Shown here in pieces: positions 19,670-27,083 of a stretch of DNA of 64,000 nucleotides. The number at the start of each line of letters is the position of its first letter. Within the stretch, counting starts at the first letter, position 1. Made by a program: the position numbers and the translations under genes. A model generated the notes under the pieces. That model did no database searches, was not told the origin of the DNA, and was given only the letters and a program-made list of their open reading frames with translations. The DNA comes from Pseudomonadales bacterium (lineage in GTDB: Bacteria > Pseudomonadota > Gammaproteobacteria > Pseudomonadales > Azotimanducaceae): contig JAJEIQ010000039.1 of NCBI GenBank assembly GCA_022827905.1, forward strand, positions 42,669-106,668. Reading direction: 5' to 3'.

Positions 19670-20077
19670 ATGCGAATCATCAAAGCCCTCGCCATCGCGC
19701 TGGTGGCCTACGCGTTGGTGGTTGTGGTGTTTGAATCCCTGCTCGGTTACTTCCAGCCGCAATCCGAGCAGACGCTGACCATCACCACCTTCGACGCCAA
19801 CGGCGACGCCCATGATCGGGTCCTCACCGGGCTCAGCAGCGGCGGACAATCCTATGTGGCGGTGAACCACTGGCCACGGGCTTGGTACCATCGAACGCTG
19901 GACAACCCGAACGTGCGCATCACCCAGGACGGCGAATCCGGGGACTATGTGGCGGTCCGGGTTTCCGGCGAAGAGCGGAGCCGGGTTGAAGCGGAGTATC
20001 CAGCCGGCCTCGTGTTCCGCATTCTCACTGGCTTCCCGCCCCGGCATTTCCTTCGGTTGGACCCACAAGGCGGCTGA
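19670..20077 (+). CDS. Small exported protein, nitroreductase/DUF385-like fold suspected
   Basis: 135 residues with an N-terminal hydrophobic helix (ALAIALVAYALVVVVFESLLGYF), so it is anchored or exported. The remainder includes AWYHRTLDNPNVRITQDGESGDYVAVRVSGEERSR split over two stretches. Its pattern (AWYH, NP-V, GEER) resembles the F420-dependent nitroreductase-like DUF385 family, but it lacks that family's usual N-terminal half. The ATG at 19670 has AGGGGAGA eight bases away, while the ATG at 19664 is too close to it. Function is not known. Confidence 0.6.
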   Translation: MRIIKALAIALVAYALVVVVFESLLGYFQPQSEQTLTITTFDANGDAHDRVLTGLSSGGQSYVAVNHWPRAWYHRTLDNPNVRITQDGESGDYVAVRVSGEERSRVEAEYPAGLVFRILTGFPPRHFLRLDPQGG

Positions 20078-20108
20078 TCGACGCCTTCAAACCACCTCGA
20101 GACTTCCC

Positions 20109-21014
20109 ATGCCAGACCGCCTTCCTGCCGTCAGCCTTGCCGCGGTGCCCGGACGCCGCTTGAAAACCCTTGCCATCGCTGAAGAAGTCGAGCGCCGGGG
20201 CTTTCCGGGCATCTACGGCCCGAGCCTTGGCGACAACCTCTCGCTCTGCCTGGCCATCGCCCTGCGCACCAGCCGGATCGAATTCGGGACCAGCATCACG
20301 CCCATTTACAGCCGCCATGTCAACGAATATGCAGCGGCTGCATCGTTCATCCACGAGGCATCCGAGGGCCGCTTCCGCTTCGGCATCGGCGTCAGCCACG
20401 AGCCGGCCCTCAAGCGCTTGGGGTTGAGCGGCGGCAAGCCCTTAAGCGACATCCGCGAGTTCGTCGCGGACCTGCGTGCCGTGCCTCGGGCCGGCGAGCT
20501 GCCGCCCATCGTACTCGCCACCCTGCGCGGCCGGATGATCCGCTTGGCGGAGGAAATCGGCGACGGCATGGTGTTCGCCAACGGCGCCCGCAGCCACATG
20601 GCGGCATCGCTCGCCAATCTCAGCGACGGGGCGCGGCAAGGCGAGGGCTTCTTCATCGGCAACATGATCCCCACCTGCATCAGCGACGACGAGGACGCCG
20701 CCAAGGCCGTGAATCGGCGCACGCTGACCAGCTACGCCTTCCTGCCGAACTACCGAAACTATTGGAAGGAGGCGGGCTACGTCGAGGAAATGGAGGGTGT
20801 GGAGGCGGCCATGGAATCCGGCGACACCGCCCAGGCGGCGGTCTGCCTGTCCGACCGTTGGCTGGCCGACACCACCCTGTTCGGCAGCGCCGCCAAGGTG
20901 CGCGAGGGCATAGAGGCTTGGTTTGACGCCGGCATCAAGACGCCCATCATCGTCCCCTCATCGGCCTCGGGTGGGCAGATGCAGGCCTTGGAGGAATTCT
21001 TCGCCATCTGGTAG
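20109..21014 (+). CDS. LLM-class flavin-dependent oxidoreductase
   Basis: 301-residue luciferase-like monooxygenase-fold protein. Typical segments are EEVERRGFPGIYGPSLGDN, LAIALRTSRIEFGTSITPIYSRHV and EASEGRFRFGIGVSHEP, with LAEEIGDGMVFANG later. Such enzymes use FMN or coenzyme F420, and which one cannot be told here. The ATG at 20109 gives the expected N-terminus, and the upstream open frame to 19947 is a shadow of the preceding gene. It is four bases from sixA, so they are likely co-transcribed. Confidence 0.85.
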   Translation: MPDRLPAVSLAAVPGRRLKTLAIAEEVERRGFPGIYGPSLGDNLSLCLAIALRTSRIEFGTSITPIYSRHVNEYAAAASFIHEASEGRFRFGIGVSHEPALKRLGLSGGKPLSDIREFVADLRAVPRAGELPPIVLATLRGRMIRLAEEIGDGMVFANGARSHMAASLANLSDGARQGEGFFIGNMIPTCISDDEDAAKAVNRRTLTSYAFLPNYRNYWKEAGYVEEMEGVEAAMESGDTAQAAVCLSDRWLADTTLFGSAAKVREGIEAWFDAGIKTPIIVPSSASGGQMQALEEFFAIW

Positions 21015-21018
21015 CTCA

Positions 21019-21525
21019 ATGCGGCTTTGGTTGATCCGCCACGCCAAGTCCTCCTGGAGCAGCACCGCCCGGAGCGACTTTGACCGCCCCTTGAATCAAC
21101 GCGGTGAGAGGGACGGCCCCGAAATGCGCGACTGGCTCGCCGGCCATCCCCATCCGGCCCAATGGATCTGGACCAGCGACGCGGCGCGAGCGGCGGCCAC
21201 GGCGGCATTCGTGGCCGAGGCGTTCCCAAGCGCCACGCTCAAGGCGGATCATCGCCTGTACGGCGCCACCCCAGCCACGCTGGTCGAAGTGCTTCGGGAA
21301 ACGCCCCCCGCCATTGCAACCACCGCCATCGTCGCCCACAACCCCGGCATCACCGAGAGCGTCAATCTGCTCGTTGGAACCGAGGCGGTCGACAACATGC
21401 CCACCTTCGGCGCCGCGTTGCTGTGCTGGCCCGGCGGCACCGACGCGCTGCAGATTGGCGCTGCCCGATTGGAGGCCCTGATGAGCCCGAAGCGCCTACC
21501 CAACCGTCGCAACACACTGGACTAA
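21019..21525 (+). CDS. sixA: Phosphohistidine phosphatase SixA
   Basis: 168-residue histidine phosphatase with the catalytic LWLIRHAKSSW at the N-terminus, FDRPLNQRGERD, and the second histidine in TAIVAHNPGITES. These match SixA, which dephosphorylates phosphohistidine in phosphorelay and nitrogen-PTS proteins. The ATG at 21019 starts right before the RHA strand. The longer open frame from 20923 is a shadow of the flavoenzyme gene. It is the second histidine phosphatase of the window and the closer match to true SixA. Confidence 0.87.
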   Translation: MRLWLIRHAKSSWSSTARSDFDRPLNQRGERDGPEMRDWLAGHPHPAQWIWTSDAARAAATAAFVAEAFPSATLKADHRLYGATPATLVEVLRETPPAIATTAIVAHNPGITESVNLLVGTEAVDNMPTFGAALLCWPGGTDALQIGAARLEALMSPKRLPNRRNTLD

Positions 21526-21580
21526 CTGCGTTCCAGCGCGTATATCTGTGCGCCAAGAGAGGAAACCCCGGAGCTGTTAA

Positions 21581-21763
21581 ATGCAATTCTTGTCTTTCCT
21601 GGCGCTGCTCGGCATCGCCTACCTCCTGTGGCGGCTCACCGACCAGATTCCCGACATCATCTTTCGCCTAAGCGAAATTCAACGGGATACCGCCGAACTC
21701 CTGCGCCTGTCCAAGGCCAAGGCAAACGACGCCGACGCCGCAGCGGCCGATTCCGAAGACTGA
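21581..21763 (+). CDS. Small membrane protein, 60 residues
   Basis: 60 residues: an N-terminal transmembrane helix (FLSFLALLGIAYLLW), then an amphipathic helix (DIIFRLSEIQRDTAELLRLSKAKA) and an acidic Ala-rich tail. It starts seven bases ahead of a larger membrane protein whose layout is similar (membrane segment then long helix), so the two could form a complex. No family was recognised. Codon use looks like that of its neighbours. Confidence 0.6.
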   Translation: MQFLSFLALLGIAYLLWRLTDQIPDIIFRLSEIQRDTAELLRLSKAKANDADAAAADSED

Positions 21764-21769
21764 CCCGTC

Positions 21770-22573
21770 ATGACCAAGCCGTCCGCGCCGGAGCGGTTTG
21801 ACTGGCGCATCTGGCTGGGCCTCGTCCTTACCTTCGCATGGCTGGCCCTCGGCGCCGCCTACATATCCGCGCGCATCGGTTGGGGTCAAGTGGGTTCGCT
21901 GGATGCGGCCACCTTGGGCAACTTCCTGGAAGGGGCTTTCGCGCCACTGGCCTTTTTGTGGCTGGTGATTGGCTACTTTCTGCAGCAGAAGGAACTCGAG
22001 CAGAACACCGAGGCCCTGCGCGCCCAAGCCGTGGAGATTCAGCGCACCGCCGACCAAGCCATCATCCAGTCCGAACAGATGGCGACCGCTGAGCAGCACA
22101 CCCGGCAACAGGTGTACATGCAGCTTGCGGAATCGGTTCGCCAACAACTCGGCTCCATCGCTGGACTGTTGTACATGTCCAGCCAGGGCGCGACCGGTGA
22201 CGGCGCAGTCAGCCAAACGGAGATGAGCAAGCTGTTCACCATCATGTCGGCGCAGGATCCCGAGATTTTCTCCCGGCGCCTGCTGGAAGCCCACTTTCAA
22301 CTTGAGCAACCAGAGCGCCAGTTCGCCCTCTTCTACGGCACCCCGATTCGCGCCCGCCACGCCAACCACTTCATTGTCGCCTTTGAACGGCTGTTGAGGC
22401 GAAGCGCCGAAGTGGATCCAGAAGGCATGCTCGCCGATGCACTGACCGCCAGCGGGCACGGGCTTTTGCACCGGATCATGAAGACCCACCAAGCTCAGGC
22501 GCCGCCGGAACTCGCCGATGCGGCCAAGACCGGCACGCACATCAACCTCATCAACCAAGGAGACAGAACATGA
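21770..22573 (+). CDS. Membrane protein with coiled-coil segment, function unknown
   Basis: 267 residues with two transmembrane helices (about 12-34 and 52-70: WLGLVLTFAWLALGAAY and FAPLAFLWLVIGYFL). A predicted coiled-coil rich in Gln and Glu follows (QQKELEQNTEALRAQAVEIQ), then a soluble helical C-terminal domain. No family was recognised. The layout resembles bacterial helper or stress-response membrane proteins of the DUF4760 kind, but this is only an impression. Its stop overlaps the ATG of the MBL hydrolase by four bases. Confidence 0.65.
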   Translation: MTKPSAPERFDWRIWLGLVLTFAWLALGAAYISARIGWGQVGSLDAATLGNFLEGAFAPLAFLWLVIGYFLQQKELEQNTEALRAQAVEIQRTADQAIIQSEQMATAEQHTRQQVYMQLAESVRQQLGSIAGLLYMSSQGATGDGAVSQTEMSKLFTIMSAQDPEIFSRRLLEAHFQLEQPERQFALFYGTPIRARHANHFIVAFERLLRRSAEVDPEGMLADALTASGHGLLHRIMKTHQAQAPPELADAAKTGTHINLINQGDRT

Positions 22574-23484
22574 CCGGTTCGAACTCTACCGGACAGCGGC
22601 TGATCCGAGCCGCACGGCTGGCAATGCTCGCTGCGGCGGGTCCGCTGCTGCTAGCGGGCGCCGCGTTCGCCGCCGACGACCGCTTCAGCGGCGTCAAGGT
22701 GGAAGCCATCCACGTCAACGGCCCAGTGCACATGCTGACCGGGGCCGGGGGCAACATCGCCGTGACCGTGGGCGAAGACGGTGTGCTGATCGTCGATGAC
22801 CAGTTCTTGCCCTTGGCCGAGCGCATCCAAGGCGCCATCAACGAATTGGGCGGCGACCGTCCCAAGTTCGTGCTCAACACCCACTACCACGGCGACCACG
22901 TGGGCGGCAATCCGCATTTCGGCCAAGCCGCCACAATCATCGCCCACAGCAACGTGCGCACCCGGCTTGCCGCCGATGCGGCGCTGCCGCCGGTTGCCCT
23001 GCCGGTGGTCACCTTCGACGACGCGATGAGCGTGCATTTCAACGGCGAGGAAATCGCGCTCTTCCACCTGCCGGCCGGCCACACCGACGGGGACAGCGCA
23101 GTCTGGTTCAAATCCTCCAACGTGCTGCACTTGGGCGATCAACTGTTCAGTGGCCGCTTTCCCTACATCGATCTTGACGCGGGCGGCACTGTCCAAGGCT
23201 ACATCGCCAACTTGGAGGCCGTTCTCGAAAGCGCACCCAGCGACGTGCGGGTCATTCCCGGCCACGGCCCCCTTGGCGGATTGAATGCGGTTCGGGAGGC
23301 CGTGTCCGTCATTCAGGCGACGCGGGCCAACGTGGCCAAATCGATCGCCGACGGCATCGCAGTCGAGGCCATCATCAAGGCGGGCTTAGGTGCCGAATAC
23401 GCCGATTCTTGGGGCAGTGGGTTCATCACCGAGGAGCGCTGGATTCGCATTCTCGTCCGGGACATCGAAGCGAGGGGCCATTGA
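22570..23484 (+). CDS. MBL-fold metallo-hydrolase, exported
   Basis: 304 residues with a signal peptide (LLLAGAAFAADD) and the metallo-beta-lactamase motif THYHGDHVGGNPHFG. It also has PAGHTDGDSAVWF and VIPGHGPLGG, supplying the remaining zinc ligands. This pattern is common in periplasmic hydrolases related to quinoprotein relay-like and subclass B3-like enzymes, and the substrate is unknown. It overlaps both neighbours (ATGA upstream, TTGA downstream), so it sits in a tightly coupled run. Confidence 0.87.
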   Translation: MTGSNSTGQRLIRAARLAMLAAAGPLLLAGAAFAADDRFSGVKVEAIHVNGPVHMLTGAGGNIAVTVGEDGVLIVDDQFLPLAERIQGAINELGGDRPKFVLNTHYHGDHVGGNPHFGQAATIIAHSNVRTRLAADAALPPVALPVVTFDDAMSVHFNGEEIALFHLPAGHTDGDSAVWFKSSNVLHLGDQLFSGRFPYIDLDAGGTVQGYIANLEAVLESAPSDVRVIPGHGPLGGLNAVREAVSVIQATRANVAKSIADGIAVEAIIKAGLGAEYADSWGSGFITEERWIRILVRDIEARGH

Positions 23485-24068
23485 ACCCAATCGCAGGGTT
23501 CCACGAAGACCGGGCGCAGGCGCGGGCCGGGCGCGACCCCTGCGCCGAACTCTGCGCCCTGGCCACGGTCGGCGCCGAGGGGACCCCCGAAGTTCGAACC
23601 CTGGTGCTGCGCGACATCGAAGATCCCGCAATGCCGGGTGGGGAGCCGCGCCTAGCCGTCTTCATCAACCAAAGCAGCCCGAAATGGGCCGCCATGGAAC
23701 GTGTGTCGGCGCTCGCCTACTTCCCCACCCTGAAAGTTCAGTACCGCCTGTCCTGCGCCACCGCGCCGGTCTCTGAGGCGCTGGTCCACAGCCGCTGGCA
23801 GGACCGGCCCGAGGCGCCAAAGAAAATGGACTGGTACTACGCCCAGCGCCCACAAAGCTCGCCTGTCGCCAGCCGCAGCCAGCTTATCAAGGAAGTGGGC
23901 AACCTGGCCCTGCCCGAACCCTTGGTCGCTCCACCATCAGCGCGAGGGCTCTACTTGATTCCTTTCGAAATCGAACGGCTGGATCTCAACCAACCCGACG
24001 GCATCCACGACCGCCGCCGCTGGCACCGACCCGTTAGCGGTTGGGAGGAAACCGTATTGGTGCCTTGA
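23481..24068 (+). CDS. Pyridoxamine 5'-phosphate oxidase family protein (PdxH-like)
   Basis: 195-residue FMN-binding split-barrel protein. It follows the PdxH pattern: ELCALATVGAEGTPEVRTLVLRD, FINQSSPKWAAM, YFPTLKVQYRLSC and the C-terminal GIHDRRRWHR with W and LVP at the end. It could be a true pyridoxamine phosphate oxidase or a relative such as the Alr4036 type. The TTG at 23481 overlaps the previous stop (TTGA) and has GAGGGG just upstream. The longer open frame from 23409 is a shadow of the hydrolase gene. Confidence 0.8.
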   Translation: MNPIAGFHEDRAQARAGRDPCAELCALATVGAEGTPEVRTLVLRDIEDPAMPGGEPRLAVFINQSSPKWAAMERVSALAYFPTLKVQYRLSCATAPVSEALVHSRWQDRPEAPKKMDWYYAQRPQSSPVASRSQLIKEVGNLALPEPLVAPPSARGLYLIPFEIERLDLNQPDGIHDRRRWHRPVSGWEETVLVP

Positions 24069-24098
24069 AGCGGGAAACGGCGCTTGTCCCAGCGCGGG

Positions 24099-24104
24099 TA
24101 TAAT
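24099..24104 (+). promoter_or_regulatory. Perfect -10 hexamer just upstream of mtaD
   Basis: TATAAT lies seven bases before the ATG at 24111. If it is a real -10 element, transcription would start at or next to the start codon, giving a leaderless mRNA. No good -35 hexamer is seen at 16-18 bases, and there is no Shine-Dalgarno sequence close to the ATG. Confidence 0.35.
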
Positions 24105-24110
24105 CGGCCA

Positions 24111-25418
24111 ATGATCCCCTGCGACCTGATGATCCGCAGCCGTTGGTGCCTGCCCATCGCCCCCGACCCCAAGCCCATCGAACGGGGCGCGCTCGCCATC
24201 GAAGGCGGACGCATCCTAGCCATCGGACCGGCGGCTGAACTCGATGCCCGCTACCAACCGAAGGCCGCCATTGACCTGAGCAATCACGCCCTGCTGCCTG
24301 GGCTGGTCAACGCCCACTGCCACGCCGCCATGAGCCTGCTGCGCGGCGCAGCGGAGGATCTGGCGCTTGAGGCTTGGCTGAACGACGCCATCTGGCCCTT
24401 GGAGGGACGGGTGGTGTCACCGGAATTCGTGCGCACCGGCACGGATCTCGCCATCGCCGAGATGCTCGCCCGAGGCATCACCTGCTTCGCGGACATGTAC
24501 TTTTTCCCCGAAGAGGCGGCCCAACGCGTCTCCGTTGCCGGCCTGCGCGCCCAGGTCGCGTTTCCCATCATCGACTTTCCCAACCCTTGGAGCAGCGGGT
24601 CGGCGGAAGGCTTCCACAAGGGCCTCGAACTGCACGACGCCTACCGGGACGACCCCCGAATCGGCATCGCCTTCGGCCCGCATGCGGCATACAGCGTCGA
24701 GCGGGCCAATCTGGAGAAGACCCTGATGTACTCCGAGGAGGTTGGCCGCCCGATTCAGATCCATCTGCACGAATCCGCTGAGGAAGTGGCGGCTGCGGTG
24801 GCGCGCATCGGCCACTCCTGGGTGGCCGAGCTCGCAGAAATCGGCTTGCTGAATCCATCCTTGCAGGCGGTCCACATGACTGAGCTAAGCGATGCCGACA
24901 TCGAACTGGTCGCCGAGCACGGCGTTCAAGTGGTGAATTGCCCCACCTCCAACCTCAAGCTCGCCAACGGCATCTGTCCAGTGCCGCGTTTGGCGGCGGC
25001 CGGGGTCAATGTCGCGCTTGGCACCGACGGCGCCGCCTCCAACAACGCGCTGGACCTATTCGCCGAAGCTCGCCTGGCGGCGCTGCTCGCCAAGCATCTT
25101 GGCGGCGCGGCGGCAGGCAAGGTGGACGACGCGCTGCGCATGGCCACTTTGAACGGCGCCGCCGCCTTAGGGCTGGCCGACGAAATCGGCTCCATTGAGC
25201 CCGGCAAGCAGGCCGACCTCATCGCCGTCGATCTAAGCGGGCCCTCCCTGTCCCCGGTACGCGACCCTGCGGCGGCGCTGGTACATGGTCCTGCGGGCGA
25301 AGCGGTGAGCCACGTCTGGGTGGCGGGCCGCTGCCTCTATGCGGACGGGGATTACCAGACCTTTGATATCGCCAGCCTGAAGCGCGAAGTGGAGCTGGCA
25401 GCGGAGGGCTTAGGGTGA
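24111..25418 (+). CDS. mtaD: 5-methylthioadenosine/S-adenosylhomocysteine deaminase (TRZ/ATZ hydrolase)
   Basis: 435-residue amidohydrolase. It probably deaminates methylthioadenosine or S-adenosylhomocysteine. Metal ligands are in LPGLVNAHCHAAMSLLRGAAED, GPHAAYSV, IHLHESAEEV and ALGTDGAASNNALDLF, with a C-terminal composite domain. The neighbours ubiG and yciK are the same as in Pseudomonas, where the homologue is an MTA deaminase. The ATG at 24111 gives a normal N-terminus, and the in-frame start at 24084 is less likely. Confidence 0.88.
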   Translation: MIPCDLMIRSRWCLPIAPDPKPIERGALAIEGGRILAIGPAAELDARYQPKAAIDLSNHALLPGLVNAHCHAAMSLLRGAAEDLALEAWLNDAIWPLEGRVVSPEFVRTGTDLAIAEMLARGITCFADMYFFPEEAAQRVSVAGLRAQVAFPIIDFPNPWSSGSAEGFHKGLELHDAYRDDPRIGIAFGPHAAYSVERANLEKTLMYSEEVGRPIQIHLHESAEEVAAAVARIGHSWVAELAEIGLLNPSLQAVHMTELSDADIELVAEHGVQVVNCPTSNLKLANGICPVPRLAAAGVNVALGTDGAASNNALDLFAEARLAALLAKHLGGAAAGKVDDALRMATLNGAAALGLADEIGSIEPGKQADLIAVDLSGPSLSPVRDPAAALVHGPAGEAVSHVWVAGRCLYADGDYQTFDIASLKREVELAAEGLG

Positions 25419-26116
25419 CTGCGGAAAACATCGATCCCGCCGAAATTCGCAAGTTCGAGGCCTTGGCCAATCGATGGTGGGATCCGGAGGGCGACTTCAA
25501 GACGCTGCACGACATCAATCCCGCGCGCTTCGATTACATCGCCGCACATGCGGATTTCCAAGCCGGCCCGGTGCTGGACGTCGGCTGCGGGGGCGGCATC
25601 CTCACCGAGTCTCTGGCCACCGCCGGCGCCGAGGTGACCGGCATCGACATGGCCGAGAAGCCCTTGGCGGTGGCCCGCCTGCATGCCTTGGAAAGCGGCT
25701 CGGGGGTAGCCTACGCGGCCACTACCGCCGAGGCGCTGGCCACCGAGCGGCCCGCCGCGTTCGCCACCGTCACCTGCCTCGAAATGCTGGAGCACGTCCC
25801 GGACTACGCCAGCACCATCCAAGCCTGCGCGGACTTGGCGGCGCCCGGCGGCGCGCTGTTCCTGTCCACCATCAACCGCCACCCCAAGGCCTACCTGCTG
25901 GCCGTTCTCGGCGCCGAGTACCTGCTCAACATCCTGCCCCAGGGCACCCACGACTACGAACGATTCATTCGCCCCTCGGAACTGGCCCGGGCCGTGCGCG
26001 GGGCCGGGTTGCGGGTGGAGGAGATCATCGGCCTGCGCTACAACCCCTTCTCCCGCGTCGCAAAGCTGTCCTCCGACGTTGACGTCAACTACTTGCTGCG
26101 GGCGGCCAAGCCTTGA
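25415..26116 (+). CDS. ubiG: 3-demethylubiquinone 3-O-methyltransferase UbiG
   Basis: 233-residue SAM-dependent methyltransferase doing both O-methylations of ubiquinone synthesis. The N-terminus DPAEIRKFEALANRWWDPEGDFKTLHDINPARFDYI is diagnostic of UbiG, the SAM motif is VLDVGCGGGILTE, and TCLEMLEHVPD and INRHPKAYLLAV are conserved. It starts with GTG overlapping the mtaD stop (GTGA), and its own stop overlaps the next start (TTGA). Confidence 0.96.
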   Translation: MTAENIDPAEIRKFEALANRWWDPEGDFKTLHDINPARFDYIAAHADFQAGPVLDVGCGGGILTESLATAGAEVTGIDMAEKPLAVARLHALESGSGVAYAATTAEALATERPAAFATVTCLEMLEHVPDYASTIQACADLAAPGGALFLSTINRHPKAYLLAVLGAEYLLNILPQGTHDYERFIRPSELARAVRGAGLRVEEIIGLRYNPFSRVAKLSSDVDVNYLLRAAKP

Positions 26117-26922
26117 CCGCCTATCCCGAACTCGAGGATGCAAAAGCCAGTTGGCGGCACCAGCCCGCAACCCAGTGCCTCTCCGGCAAGGTCATCCTGG
26201 TCACAGGAGCGGGCGATGGCATGGGCCGGGCACTGGCCAAGACGGCGGCTCTGTACGGCGCCGACCTGATTCTGCTCGGCAGGACCCGATCCAAGCTGGA
26301 GGCGGTATTCGATTGGATCGGCGAGCACACCGGCACCCGGCCGGTGATCGTGCCCTGCGATCTCAGCCACCTGAACTCAAGCAGCGCCGAGTCCTTGGCG
26401 TCCCAAGCACGCGCTGAATACGGCCGCTTGGACGGCTTGGTCCACAACGCCTCCCTGCTCGGCGCAAAGACCCCGCTGCAGCACTACCCCATGAGCCAGT
26501 GGGAGGACGTGATGCGGGTCAACCTGTCCGCCGCCGCCGCGCTTACCCAAGCGCTCCTGCCGCTGATGCTTGAAACCGCCACAACCCAAGGGCGACAGGG
26601 GTCGGTCCTCTTCACCTCCTCCTCCGTGGGCCGCCAGGGACGCGCCTACTGGGGCGCCTACGCCGTCTCCAAGTTCGCCGTGGAAGGCCTGATGCAGGTG
26701 CTGGCCGACGAGTGCGCCGCCGAAGGCGCGGTGCGTGTCAACAGCCTCAACCCCGGCGGCACCCGCACCGCCATGCGCCGCCAAGCCTATCCGGCGGAAA
26801 ACCCCGCCGATGTGCCGCCGCCGGAGGCCCGCTTGGATATCTACATTCATCTGTTGAGCGACGCCAGTGAGGGAGTGACTGGGCAAGCCTTCGACGCCCG
26901 GACTTGGCCTGAACCGCCCTGA
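26113..26922 (+). CDS. yciK: YciK-like short-chain dehydrogenase
   Basis: 269-residue classical short-chain dehydrogenase. The cofactor motif is ILVTGAGDGMGRALAK, the structural motif VHNASLLG, and the catalytic Ser-Tyr-Lys lies in FTSSSVGRQG and YAVSKFAVEGL. LSGKVILVTGAG and LQHYPMSQWEDVMRVN match YciK of gammaproteobacteria, whose physiological substrate is unsettled. The TTG start at 26113 overlaps the ubiG stop. In Pseudomonas a phosphatase gene (mupP) lies between ubiG and yciK, and it is absent here. Confidence 0.9.
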   Translation: MTAYPELEDAKASWRHQPATQCLSGKVILVTGAGDGMGRALAKTAALYGADLILLGRTRSKLEAVFDWIGEHTGTRPVIVPCDLSHLNSSSAESLASQARAEYGRLDGLVHNASLLGAKTPLQHYPMSQWEDVMRVNLSAAAALTQALLPLMLETATTQGRQGSVLFTSSSVGRQGRAYWGAYAVSKFAVEGLMQVLADECAAEGAVRVNSLNPGGTRTAMRRQAYPAENPADVPPPEARLDIYIHLLSDASEGVTGQAFDARTWPEPP

Positions 26923-26929
26923 ACCAGGA

Positions 26930-26946
26930 ACGGCGCTTCGCGCCGT
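26930..26946 (+). terminator. GC-rich hairpin after yciK, possible terminator
   Basis: ACGGCGC-TTC-GCGCCGT forms a seven-pair stem eight bases after the yciK stop. No T-tract follows, because the family A repeat starts two bases later. It may attenuate transcription or cap the mRNA end rather than being a classic intrinsic terminator. Confidence 0.4.
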
Positions 26947-26947
26947 C

Positions 26948-27006
26948 CGAGGGCGGGACGCCCTCGCTCCGGGGGACAAACCCGGGGCGAGGGCGTCCCG
27001 CCCTCG
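26948..27006. repeat. Palindromic repeat, family A (two units in inverted orientation)
   Basis: Two 19-base palindromic units, at 26948-26966 and 26988-27006, face each other across CTCCGGGGG, ACAAA and CCCGGGG, so the full 59 bases fold into one long inverted repeat. The unit is the same as at 3727 and 32559. It fills the gap between yciK and the selenoprotein gene and probably separates their transcripts. Confidence 0.9.
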
Positions 27007-27068
27007 ATGGAAATCCCGGTGGTATTATTTCCGGAGCAGCCTTTTTGGCAGAGCTTTTTTGGAAGAGC

Positions 27069-27077
27069 AAGGAGGAG
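27069..27077 (+). promoter_or_regulatory. Strong Shine-Dalgarno sequence of the selenoprotein gene
   Basis: AAGGAGGAG ends seven bases before ATG 27084, giving a near-perfect Shine-Dalgarno match. It decides the start in favour of ATG 27084 over the in-frame TTG at 27045. A strong initiation site here argues that the reading frame interrupted by TGA downstream is used and is not decaying. Confidence 0.85.
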
Positions 27078-27083
27078 CTCAAG

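Noticed and set aside
26930..26946. Classic rho-independent terminator after yciK
   Set aside because: The stem is good but there is no T-tract; kept only as a low-confidence feature.
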